This document shows positions 1 through 7,290 of a stretch of 8,744 bases of DNA, piece after piece. The notes under the pieces were generated by a model that had not been told where the DNA came from, made no database searches, and was given only the letters and a program-made list of their open reading frames with translations. The stretch covers positions 1-8,744 of the forward strand of contig CAZNVI010000045.1 of assembly GCA_964576705.1 (NCBI GenBank), read 5' to 3'. Within the stretch, counting starts at the first letter, position 1, and the number at the start of each line of letters is the position of its first letter. A program made the position numbers and the translations under genes. This DNA is from CAYMDS01 sp964576705. GTDB taxonomy: Bacteria; Patescibacteriota; Microgenomatia; Levybacterales; UBA12049.

Positions 1-6
1 AAAAGC

Positions 7-46
7 GGACGTTTCTAATTTGGAGAGTAGGACATTTCTATTTTGG
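7..46 (+). repeat. Two 17-bp direct repeats, possible insertion-sequence end
   Basis: The pattern GGAC-R-TTTCTA-W-TTTGG occurs at 7-23 and again at 30-46, starting exactly 23 bases apart, with only two differing positions. Two spaced near-identical sites followed by a short AT-rich run are typical of transposase-binding repeats at the end of an insertion sequence. From memory, similar GGACATTT-type repeats occur at ends of IS481-like elements, but I could not check this. If so, the element lies to the left of the window and ends near base 50, just outside the lipoprotein gene. No transposase is visible here. Alternatively they could be a tandem operator for the lipoprotein gene. Confidence 0.45.
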
Positions 47-56
47 TGTAATATTT

Positions 57-66
57 GGAGGAGGGG
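57..66 (+). promoter_or_regulatory. Strong Shine-Dalgarno sequence deciding a TTG start
   Basis: GGAGGAGGGG lies 57-66. Its GGAGG core (57-61) is 7 bases before the TTG at 69, which is ideal spacing. The in-frame ATG at 96 has no comparable site upstream. This favours TTG initiation for the lipoprotein. Confidence 0.6.
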
Positions 67-68
67 AC

Positions 69-584
69 TTGCGTTCACAAGTCTCAAGAATTACGATGAA
101 GATAAAATATCGGATTATAGTTTTGTCTATGCTTTTATTGGTTATTGCCTTGGTGGCGTGTTCGCCACCAGGTAACAATACAGATTCGGCCGAGCCGACG
201 ACATTCGCAACTCCGCTTCCTCCTCCTACTCCCTCAAAAGAGGAGTTACTGAGCATTCTGAGTCATTATGACGAAGGATGGCTACTGAGTGAGAGGACAG
301 TGTATAGGCTACAAGAATTCTGTGCCTATACCGAAGAATGCGAAACCACCCACTTATGGTTGGGTGGCTATGGTTACGACTGGTCTAGTTACAGCACTGT
401 CGTGACGGCGGATAAGATTACTGTTGAGGGCGTATTTATCGCCCATGTATCTTATTCCGATTGGAATGAAAAATGTCCAGATGGGCAGCATAGGTTGTCC
501 GCCAACTATAACACGTCCGGGCAGGGTGTCCGGAACCAGGTAGGGGAAACGATCCCGGCATTTTGCATTGTATTCATCGATTGA
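69..584 (+). CDS. Small secreted lipoprotein of unknown function
   Basis: This 171-residue protein starts at TTG 69 because of the strong ribosome binding site; ATG 96 (residue 10) is the alternative and keeps the whole signal. Residues 1-31 form a lipoprotein signal peptide: basic n-region, hydrophobic core about residues 16-30 (IIVLSMLLLVIALVA) and a lipobox LVAC with the lipidated Cys at residue 31 (codon 159-161). A Pro/Thr/Ser-rich tether follows (about 32-56), then a compact domain of about 115 residues with four more Cys in two pairs far apart, rich in Trp and Tyr (GGYGYDW, SYSDWNEKC), which would suit an extracytoplasmic disulfide-bonded fold. I do not recognise the family. The gene stands alone and is convergent with the large gene downstream. 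Sampled rows are about 50% GC against 20-40% elsewhere, and it sits next to a possible insertion-sequence end, so it may have been acquired. It is probably a membrane-anchored surface protein; ligand and role are unknown. Confidence 0.8.
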   Translation: MRSQVSRITMKIKYRIIVLSMLLLVIALVACSPPGNNTDSAEPTTFATPLPPPTPSKEELLSILSHYDEGWLLSERTVYRLQEFCAYTEECETTHLWLGGYGYDWSSYSTVVTADKITVEGVFIAHVSYSDWNEKCPDGQHRLSANYNTSGQGVRNQVGETIPAFCIVFID

Positions 585-594
585 TCTGTCTCAA

Positions 595-614
595 AGGGCA
601 CCTTCGGGTGCCCT
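595..614 (+). terminator. Perfect hairpin with cUUCGg tetraloop after the lipoprotein gene
   Basis: An 8-bp perfect stem, AGGGCACC (595-602) with GGTGCCCT (607-614), closes a TTCG loop (603-606), beginning 10 bases after the TGA stop. C(UUCG)G is an exceptionally stable tetraloop. No T-run follows (next bases AGAGAATTC), so it may work as a 3' stability hairpin or a weak terminator rather than a classical intrinsic terminator. Confidence 0.65.
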
Positions 615-701
615 AGAGAATTCAAAGACTTGTCTAACCCGCGTGGTATGTTCTTTTAATTTATTATCCAACCCCCTTAGCTTTCAGTTTTTTATTCCTA
701 A

Positions 702-732
702 CCATTAGCTATTTGCCATATGCCATTAGCTA
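702..732. repeat. CCATTAGCTA direct repeat pair around a CATATG core
   Basis: CCATTAGCTA occurs at 702-711 and 723-732, separated by TTTGCCATATG. This simple 'TTAGCTA / GCCAT' composition matches intergenic dispersed repeats I associate with CPR draft genomes (from memory, not searched). It lies in the convergent spacer between the lipoprotein gene and the large minus-strand gene. Confidence 0.55.
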
Positions 733-743
733 ATTAACAATCC

Positions 744-806
744 GCCTTCCTTCGCTAAAGCTGCCTCCTTCGCCGAAGTTGCTACGAAGGTTGAGACGGT
801 GGGCAG
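744..806. repeat. GC-rich hairpin-forming intergenic repeat, possible bidirectional terminator
   Basis: GCCT(T)CCTTCGC occurs twice (744-755 and 763-773). The second copy takes part in a hairpin: outer arms CTGCC (761-765) and GGCAG (802-806), inner arms CCTTCG (767-772) and CGAAGG (785-790), with a nested CTTCG-C-CGAAG. It is much richer in GC than the flanking bases and lies 11 bases beyond the stop codon of the large minus-strand gene. It may act as a 3'-end hairpin for that transcript, or be a dispersed repeat. There is no clear T-run on either side. Confidence 0.5.
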
Positions 807-816
807 GCCAGTTAAA

Positions 817-3800
817 TTAATTAACGATCCACCAGTTAAATTGAACCTCTTGCGTTGTTATTACTGGTATTTGTACGGTAAATGAGCCTTTAATTCCATA
901 CATAGGATCTTCAGCTGTTTGGCGGGCAAGATAGGGGACTGAGTTAGTAGTTTGAGATTTAGGAGTTATATATATTAGCGATTCTTTAGTGACATAAGGT
1001 GAGTAAATCGTACGCGTTGTGTAACCTCGTGTAATTGTTCCTAAGCCTGCAGAGCTACTCGAAACTGTATCTATTGCTGAGGTATCAGCTGATGCACCTC
1101 TGATGATATTAAGCGACCCTAAAGCAGCATCTTTGAAAGTCGCAGTGCCGGATGCGATTAAATCTCCTAAATTATTTATTGATAGCACTCCACTACCACT
1201 TGCGTTTTTCACTACTAGTTTTCTATCGTTAAGTGCTTGTATCGATGCTGAGTTAGCATTATTTATAATCGACTGCGAACCGTTTTGATCACCTGGCAGT
1301 TGGATAATGAGATCAGATCCAGGAACAGGAGCTATAACGTTAGCAGACAAGTTACCTTTTATGCTTACATCTTTTGCGAAGTTTGCATTTCCGAAAACTT
1401 CAAGATTTCCATTTGTATCTAAGTTCATTAATCCTCCCATAAATCGTATATTGCCTTGTTTTAATGGTTGAATTTCTAAATCAGCACCTAAAACATTTAT
1501 AGAATTTTCAGCCAATATAAAATTCCCTGCAATCGTGACTCTATCTGAAGCAGATAGATCTACTACGCTTGTATAGCCTAAGACCATTAATCCTTGATAT
1601 ATAGTCGTGAAATCTGAGTTCAGGTTAGGTACATAAGATAGAGACGCAGAGTGAGAAGCTAGAGGAATGAAGTCAGTCGTCAATCGCGAGTCGTTAGTCG
1701 TTAGCTCAAAAGAATTATTTGTTTCGCTAGATGTAGAGCTGGTAGGAGAATTGTCAGCTAAAATATTAGGGGATATAGCAGGTGTCGGTGTCAACTGTTC
1801 GTTATTCTGTGCTGAGTTAGATGCGTTATTATATATATTGTATATGTTTGTTACATTAGCTGAATTAGTTGAAGTATTTTGCTGTGCTGCTAATGTCGCG
1901 AGTTTATTCTCCAACTTCGCCAAGGCTTCGATGGACAAGCCTAAGCCTTCGATATCAGATGCTATAATTTTCCCCGCTCTTAATGTTCCCGCAATCGATG
2001 CATCTTTAGCGGTAAGTGTTCCGCTTAAAGTCGCATTGCCGTTTCTATCAAATCTTGCAACCGCTGATGCCGTAGATGATTTAGAATTAAGAATTGATAA
2101 CTCAGAGTTTTCCAGACTGACACCAATTAAAGAATCAGAGCTAAGAGGAGAAATGAAGTCTGTCTTGACGTTATCGGCAGCTATAAAAGGTGTAATTATG
2201 CCAGATTTGTTATTAATTAGAGATCCTTCCGCGACTTCAAGTATATATTCCCTAAGACTTACTCCTGCAATTGATAGGCTATCTGTAGTTATAGCTAGAC
2301 TGTCGAAAATAGCTTCATTTGCAGTTATCAGTCCTGCTTTTAATTTGCCAATTAAAATTCTCGCAAAGGCTGAAGAGTTACTTAGGAATTTGCCATCAGC
2401 TTTTATCTTATATTCATCCTCTTCTTTTATTAAAATGACATTACCATTTATATCAACATTATTGTCCATAGAGTCTTTTAGTAAGTGTATTTCAGAATAT
2501 AATTCCCTTATTCCGGAAAGAGCTAGCATGGTAAGTTCTGGACCATACTTCACCATCTTATAGCCGTTTTTATCAGTTTCAACCAAGTCGGGAAATAATT
2601 GTTCTACTTCTTGTGCGATAAGGCCATAGGACATTCCGCTGCCGAAGGCATATTCGGGGAATTCATCAGATTTCATCCTGAAAGTTACCGGCCTTAGCTT
2701 CGACAACTTATCCAATACATTCTCAATTGGCTTAATATCTTTCTTAAAGCGCTCATCCGACGAGCAAGTTCCGGCTAATGCAGTGCCATCAAATCTTTTC
2801 AGACATCCGTCAGTGCCTGTGGTGCCTATGCGGACATCCCCGAATATATGAAGCTTATCTGTTAATGCTGTGTTCGTTCCTATGCCTAAGTTGCCGGTAT
2901 TAATAAATGAATCTTGGCCGGATAATCCTGCCAGTTTTATAAGAGCATTGTTTGCTGTATCGCGGCCTAGAAGTAATGAATCGGCAGTATTTAGAAGCGA
3001 AACTGAATTACTTTCACGCTTCAAAAACCCGCTAGTTGTTGCCATGGGAGATAGGAAAAGATTATTTAAGTAAGCATTATTAAACGAATTAGATAAAGAA
3101 CCGAGATCGAATTTGCCGGATTCAGAAGCTATGATATTACTTGCTATCCTTCCTTTTAAGAATATATTATCTGTAAAGCTGTCTCCGAGAGTTGAGCTCC
3201 CATTTGAGATGAAATTGTTTCTGATAGTGGTATTTCCTAAAGTCGCTCCGAGAATCAATTCAGAAGCTGATTCGCCTATATAAAGGTTTAGGGCGTTTTC
3301 TGGTAGCAAGTGGAACGTAGATTCATTAGTTGTCAGACTATTACCATTCACTGCTAAGTTATTATCAAACATTGCATTACCGATAAAATCGAGAGTGAAT
3401 TTAGCAGTTCCACTACTTGAAGCGTTAATAAGCATACCTACTGAATCCTGTCTTATATTTAATGCAGCCACAGCACTAGAAGTGGCCAGAATCGCAAATG
3501 TATCATTGACTTCGACTGATCCTAGGGCTTCAGCGAAGTTGTTATTTTCAGACGAATTAATTAGTGGCTTTTGGGTGTCTATCATGCCTATGCCGTCAGG
3601 GTTTATGGTTACATTTCCATTGCTGCCTGTATTCGTGGTAAGACTTAAGGTATTTCCGCTGATGCGAAAGTTTCCTTCAGTGGCCTGAAAAGTAGGTCCG
3701 GTTATTCCTCCAATTGACAAGTTGCCGGCTGAGTCTAGTGCAAGGAGGGTATTATTATTATCCCCAGTGTGTGTAATAGGCTTTAGGCCTTGAACTGATT

Positions 3801-4313
3801 GAGAGTCACTGCTTAACCCTACAGTTGCGATTTTTTCACGAGGAGACATTTCAGGATTTTGGCCTCGGGTGACACCTAAGTATATATCTGGATTATCGTC
3901 AAGAGTATTGTCATCTATGGGAGTACCTCTGCCAAGTAAAGCTATAAAATTTCCATTTTCATCCGGAGTTACTGATAAAACTTCCTGCCAGAGCAGAGCT
4001 GAGCCTGATGATAAATCATCCTTATATAGAGAAAACCGCAGGGTAGACTGAGTTATGATGGGACTATTGGATTCATCTGCGATACGTCCTTTAAATGACA
4101 ATATTCGCGGAGGCGAGAGAGGGAGAGAGGCAAATACCGGTTGATTCGTGTCAGGTTTTTCAAATAAGTTATACTGGATCCAATAGGTAAGTATGCCTAT
4201 AAAAACCAAAAGTAAGGCAAAATGTAAATAATGGCTTATGGGATTCTCGTGGTATTTTTTATACCAATCAGGTCTTTTGTGCCGGATTATATGGTATATC
4301 TTTTTATGGACGG
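817..4313 (-). CDS. Giant envelope protein with internal S74/ICA self-cleaving domain (C-terminal part; joins 4414-5585)
   Basis: This is residues about 374-1537 of a single 1537-residue protein whose start lies across the N gap at 5585; the codons nearest the gap (4259-4313) are an assembly-duplicated copy. A TTG at 4209 could be mistaken for a start but lies inside the membrane helix. In joined numbering: basic cytoplasmic flank (HIIRHKRPDWYKK, about 380-392), one membrane helix about 401-420, then an adhesin/tail-fibre-like module beginning ILSFKGRIADES (about 443-548), then many short beta-rich repeats such as LGIGTN and DKLHIFGDVRIG. The S74 intramolecular chaperone follows at about 890-980: SDERFK supplies the family's Ser/Lys dyad (Ser891, Lys896), with SYGLIAQEVEQLFPDLV and MVKYGPELTMLALSGI as further family motifs. 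After it come more beta-rich segments, a short heptad-like stretch, a Ser/Thr/Asn-rich linker (about 1182-1250) and the end FNWWIVN. Known ICA domains trimerize and self-cleave before the Ser. Location outside the membrane is inferred from the positive-inside rule. The substrate or ligand is unknown. Confidence 0.95.
1669..1710 (-). repeat. Dispersed-repeat-like sequence inside the coding frame
   Basis: On the plus strand GTCGTTA occurs twice in tandem (1690-1696 and 1697-1703) next to GTCAGTCGTCAATCGCGA. On the coding strand it reads FELTTNDSRLTTDF in a Ser/Thr/Asn-rich linker. Runs of CGACTAACGACT type are, from memory, common intergenic repeats in CPR genomes and are sometimes translated as NDSRLTT. 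It looks like a repeat unit that landed in frame within a tolerant linker. Confidence 0.45.
2491..2763 (-). other. S74 / ICA (intramolecular chaperone of endosialidase) domain
   Basis: This stretch codes joined residues 890-980 of the giant protein. It begins SSDERFKKDIKPIENVL, matching the S-D-x-R-x-K signature of the ICA family (phage endosialidase, phage neck appendages, vertebrate MYRF), where the Ser and the Lys five residues later form the self-cleaving dyad. Both are present. The domain is normally at the extreme C terminus and is discarded; here about 557 residues follow it. Confidence 0.93.
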
Positions 4314-4468
4314 NNNNNNNNNNNNNNNNNNNNNNNNNNNNNNNNNNNNNNNNNNNNNNNNNNNNNNNNNNNNNNNNNNNNNNNNNNNNNNNNNNNNNNN
4401 NNNNNNNNNNNNNTTATACCAATCAGGTCTTTTGTGCCGGATTATATGGTATATCTTTTTATGGACGG
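4259..4468. other. 100-N scaffold gap flanked by identical 55-base contig ends (assembly artefact)
   Basis: Bases 4314-4413 are 100 Ns, a conventional scaffolding placeholder. The 55 bases before them (4259-4313) and the 55 after (4414-4468) are identical. An exact overlap of 55 is what a de Bruijn assembler with k = 55 leaves on adjacent contigs. Removing 155 bases (the Ns plus one copy) makes 817-5585 exactly 4614 bases, i.e. 1538 codons including the stop, and the minus-strand frame then reads through without interruption (DWY|KKYHENPISH). The gap most likely contains no missing sequence. Confidence 0.9.
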
Positions 4469-5585
4469 GAAGTTCATCTAGGGAAATGTTTAGCGGGTCG
4501 TAAAAGTGTTTGCTAATATTTGAGAATCTAGGTATGGCTGATTTAGCAGTGATTACTGTTTTTCCTTCAGAAATGCCTTTTATGATTAAATTATCAATTG
4601 GTGTGCCCTGTAATGAAGCTAGTTTTTTTGAGTCTTTAGTTAAGGATTTAAAAATATTTCTTCCGGTAAGCCCAAATAAGCCATACTGAGCTTTTTGAAT
4701 CATGCCTACAAGCGGGAGTATAAAGATCGTATCCAAAGCTAGGCCTAAGCCATGACTTAATAAGCCTAGTAGTCTGAAAGGTGCGAATCTAGATCGAGTT
4801 TTATAATTGTTATTTTCAGAAACATCAAGTTTGACTTGATCCATATTTTTTAAATGTTCAAAAATTTCATTTTCAGATATATCAGATCTTACGTTTCCGA
4901 TCTTATGAAGATTTATCATTTGGGTTTCACCAATGAGATTTTTTGAATACAGATAGAAGAGATATTTTCTGATTGCAGAGAGCTTACGGTTCACTGAAAT
5001 AGGCGAGAATTGCCTCTCTTCCAGCAATCTATTTTTATAGGCCTCAATTAATTGACTGGAAATATTTTTATATAGGCTTTTTTTATCGTCTGCCTGGTCA
5101 GTTACGGCTTGGATCCAATCTATGAATTGTCTTATATCTAATAAATAATTCTTTATAGTTTTAGCAGAGCAGTTTTGGCTATACAGATAATCCTTAAAGG
5201 GTTTTATATATTGGTCTGTCAAATTTTGCTCTGAATAATTTTGATTTGCAGTATTTGTATTAAGGCTGTAATTCCCTAAAGCAGGATTAATATTAACCAA
5301 GCTTTGCTCTTTTAAAATAGAGAAAAACTTTCGAAGGGAAGCTAAGTGACGTTCTATACTTCTTAGGGATAGTCCTATGGTATCAGAGTGGGGGTTATCT
5401 AATAAGCTTTTTTGATAGGTATCGATGGTGATATTTGTAATATCATCGGGCTGAAATGTTTTCGGAAAAGCGTTTTCATACCATTTGACGAAGCGTGAAA
5501 CGTCTGATATATAGTTTTTCACAGTAGACTTAGAGTGTTTCTGTGAAAACAAATAAGTTTTAAAAAACTCGACATATTGGTTCAT
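4414..5585 (-). CDS. Tandem recombinase-type SAM-like DNA-binding domains, no catalytic domain (N-terminal part of the giant envelope protein; joins 817-4313)
   Basis: This is residues 1-390 of the 1537-residue protein, starting at ATG 5585 (no clear Shine-Dalgarno). It carries two copies of the helical SAM-like core-binding domain of tyrosine recombinases (XerC/XerD/phage integrase N-terminal type): copy 1 about residues 2-104, copy 2 about 126-232. They align with each other: YLFSQKHSKSTVKNYISDV (11-29) with YLYSQNCSAKTIKNYLLDI (133-151), and ERHLASLRKFF with NRKLSAIRKYL. No recombinase catalytic domain follows: no R...HxxR...Y arrangement is visible. Instead there is an Asn-rich stretch, a hydrophobic segment about 272-296 (possible membrane-associated or amphipathic helix), a strongly basic region about 298-392, and then the membrane helix coded on the other side of the gap. 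An automatic pipeline would probably call this a 'site-specific integrase', which would mislead. The likely role is a cytoplasmic DNA-binding head on a membrane protein; a protein-protein role for the same fold is possible. Confidence 0.93.
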
Positions 5586-5612
5586 AGGCAGTTGACGTCA
5601 TCTAGCTTCAGA

Positions 5613-5627
5613 ATTATACAAATTATA
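5613..5627 (-). promoter_or_regulatory. Alternative -10 boxes close to the giant gene
   Basis: Two TATAAT hexamers lie in tandem on the minus strand (5627-5622 and 5618-5613), about 28-42 bases before the ATG at 5585. No convincing -35 box precedes them at 16-18 bases. They could give a short-leader transcript alternative to the upstream TTGACA promoter. A palindrome TGACGTCA (5593-5600) lies between them and the start codon. Confidence 0.35.
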
Positions 5628-5652
5628 CCGATTATCCCAGATTAATATGCTC

Positions 5653-5696
5653 TACTATTAGCCTAGATGAGATAAGTTAGCTTGTCAAGAGGCTAA
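5653..5696 (-). promoter_or_regulatory. Promoter of the giant gene, framed by an inverted repeat
   Basis: On the minus strand a perfect TTGACA (5688-5683) is followed after 17 bases by TAGGCT (5665-5660) and then ATAGTA (5658-5653). A 7-bp inverted repeat, TTAGCCT (5658-5664) and AGGCTAA (5690-5696) on the plus strand, brackets the -35 and overlaps the -10, which would suit an operator. The -10 match is weak (3 of 6), so the spacing and the similarity to the opposite promoter carry the call. The leader would be about 65 bases. Confidence 0.45.
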
Positions 5697-6327
5697 AAAC
5701 AATAAACAAATGATGTATTTTTATACATATCGATATATATAAAAAACCGTGAAAAAGGACTCATATCAAATTTCACCGATCATATTTGTAAAGAAGTTAT
5801 AATTTTCTGGTATTTTTCATGATCAACATATAATTTAGTAATATATCTATATGCATCAATAGACATATTATAATATCAAACAGTACTATTCTTGAGTTTT
5901 TTAAAGATCCTTTTTCTGAAATCAATTTTTTTAATAAACATATCATCAATTTTGAGGCTATAAAATAAGTTAAAAATTACGATATATGGCATGTATTTAT
6001 GCTTTCAGTGTTAAAAATAACTTTTTATAGGGTTTATCTCTTAAGATGATCAAAATCAGGTCGTGGCTAAGGTTTAAAATTATAAGATAGAATTATCATT
6101 CATGAATCATCTATGCTAACTAAATTTAAGTACGATTTATATTGTTAAATCAATAGAATTACATTAAAATCAATATACTTTTCATCAAACGTTCAATAAT
6201 GAACGAATTGTCAATTAATCTTTACCATCATTGAGCGGATATCGATTTTAAATAATATGGGATATATTTTTTTTAAGCTCAGGTAGTATTATATCGATTA
6301 TTATTTTAAGCACAATTAAAGCTTAGT

Positions 6328-6627
6328 TATAATATCTTGCCTGCAGCTTCCTCGACTACCCCTTAAATTTATCGGCTTTGTAATGCCCTAGGAGACTCTT
6401 AATTATAACTTAAGCTGTGAATCGCTCTTTAAATAATTAACTACAGTAAGGCTAGTAGATAGGATTGATTTATTTATCAAACATAGTGCTGGATTACTCG
6501 TATTTCTGTCTCTAGTAGCTGTTGAACGTCTTACAGATTAACTACAGGATTACTAAACCGCATTATTGCATGTTTCTTAGACCTCTGTCTTAGGCGGTCT
6601 ATGTAATTAGGGTTTCTTCTTTTTTTC
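6328..6627 (+). ncRNA. Candidate noncoding RNA: GC-richer island with -10 box and terminal T-run
   Basis: Within DNA of about 20-25% GC this stretch reaches roughly 35-42% in sampled rows (6361-6420, 6481-6540, 6541-6600). It begins with a perfect TATAAT (6328-6333; the -35 is weak) and ends with a short hairpin TAGACC/GGTCTA (6578-6583 with 6596-6601) followed by T7 (6620-6626). Internal features include possible pairing of GCAGCTT (6343-6349) with AAGCTGT (6412-6418), stem-loop CTTAA/TTAAG (6398-6414), and repeated words ATTAACTACAG (6436-6446, 6537-6547), GGATTACT (6491-6498, 6547-6554) and CTAGTAG (6452-6458, 6512-6518). No known RNA family (RNase P, tmRNA, SRP, 6S) is recognised. The strand is guessed from the -10 box and T-run. 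Confidence 0.3.
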
Positions 6628-6690
6628 GAATTACTGACTGCTTCGATTAAACTTAAAATAATAAATATGAATTATTATCAAATACTCTAG

Positions 6691-6789
6691 TATAGTGCTA
6701 GATAAATTTATAACTAATAAATGTTATTGTTTCAAGGTTTTTAAAAAAGCTTTATATATCAATTGGTAAATATCTCTTGATAATATCCT
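6691..6789 (+). repeat. Module TATAGTGCT - TTTATAACTA - TTGATAATATCCT, copy 1
   Basis: The words TATAGTGCT (6691-6699), TTTATAACTA (6707-6716) and TTGATAATATCCT (6777-6789) appear here in the same order and strand as in copy 2 at 7272-7317 (TATCGTGCT, TTTATAACTA, TTGATAATATCCT). The last is an exact 13-bp match. Copy 1 has about 55 extra bases between the second and third words. Copy 1 leads into the small frame at 6806, copy 2 into the promoter of the HTH-glycosyltransferase gene. Confidence 0.5.
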
Positions 6790-6792
6790 TAG

Positions 6793-6850
6793 AAGGAGGA
6801 AATCTATGAACTTAATTAATAATCAGATTAAACATAGGGTTATCAATTGA
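6793..6850 (+). CDS. Possible 14-codon leader peptide with a perfect Shine-Dalgarno
   Basis: AAGGAGG (6793-6799) is a full consensus ribosome binding site placed 6 bases before ATG 6806. The frame reads MNLINNQIKHRVIN and stops at TGA 6848-6850 (the listed start includes the binding site). No long frame follows, so it would be a micropeptide or leader. It is the only strong SD-ATG pair I see in the 1.8-kb spacer, while neither flanking large gene has one. It follows copy 1 of the repeated module. TCCT (6786-6789) can pair with AGGA of the binding site, which could mask it. The chance of a random match in AT-rich DNA is not negligible. Confidence 0.3.
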
Positions 6851-6916
6851 GCTATTATTTTAGTATATTTTTTTAATGATTCTTAAAATACTATATCCAT
6901 AATTTAAATTTTCCTT

Positions 6917-6931
6917 GGAGTCAAATACTCC
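6917..6931. other. Small stem-loop GGAGT-CAAAT-ACTCC
   Basis: A perfect 5-bp stem (6917-6921 with 6927-6931) closes a 5-base loop. The right arm plus the next base (ACTCCT) is also complementary to the AGGAG of a second SD-like AAGGAGG at 6970-6976, so a sequestration switch is conceivable, but no convincing start codon follows that site. Confidence 0.25.
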
Positions 6932-7229
6932 TAGCACATATTAATTATTTTACTTCAGATTTTGTGCCTAAGGAGGGTTGGTTGGTACATTTTGGTTTAT
7001 AAAGCATGATGGGTGTTAAATAAAACTACTTAGGAAATTGATAAAACAGAAAATAATACAAAAATGTACTTAATTGATATAATTTGATATTATATTCTAT
7101 ATTTATTTTACAGCATAATGACTAGATGACTGCTATTAACACGACTGAATTATTACTTATAAATGATCTTATAATAAATACAGTATCCCATAGCGATTTA
7201 TTTTGACTTACGGTTTATTGTTAATAAAT

Positions 7230-7290
7230 AAGTCCTATATTATAGCCTCATAAAATAAGATCATATGCCTATATCGTGCTTATAGGACTT
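7230..7290. repeat. 10-bp perfect inverted repeat AAGTCCTATA / TATAGGACTT
   Basis: AAGTCCTATA (7230-7239) is mirrored exactly by TATAGGACTT (7281-7290), with 41 bases between. It lies about 40 bases upstream of the -35 of the HTH-glycosyltransferase promoter and overlaps copy 2 of the repeated module. It could be a paired protein-binding site, or the base of a long hairpin followed by TTTATAAC. Position and symmetry favour a regulatory site. Confidence 0.5.

Noticed and set aside
38..256. Minus-strand 72-codon frame over the lipoprotein signal region
   Set aside because: It overlaps the lipoprotein, which has an intact signal peptide and lipobox; the minus frame has no domain or ribosome site.
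1667..2563. A 298-codon plus-strand frame opposite the giant gene
   Set aside because: It is antisense to well-supported coding sequence with clear ICA motifs on the minus strand, has no Shine-Dalgarno, and shows no recognisable domain.
4231..4516. Plus-strand frames spanning the N gap
   Set aside because: They exist only by reading through Ns and both duplicated contig ends; merging the ends removes them.
4414..5585. Functional XerC/XerD-type recombinase
   Set aside because: Only core-binding (SAM-like) domains are present, in duplicate; there is no catalytic domain with R...HxxR...Y, and the frame continues into a membrane helix.
6625..6631. TTCGAAT resembling a tRNA T-loop
   Set aside because: No flanking complementary T-stem, acceptor stem or anticodon arm; it follows a T-run.
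6970..6984. Second AAGGAGG site as a gene start
   Set aside because: The only well-spaced start is a TTG giving six codons before a stop; ATG 7006 is too far and gives five codons.
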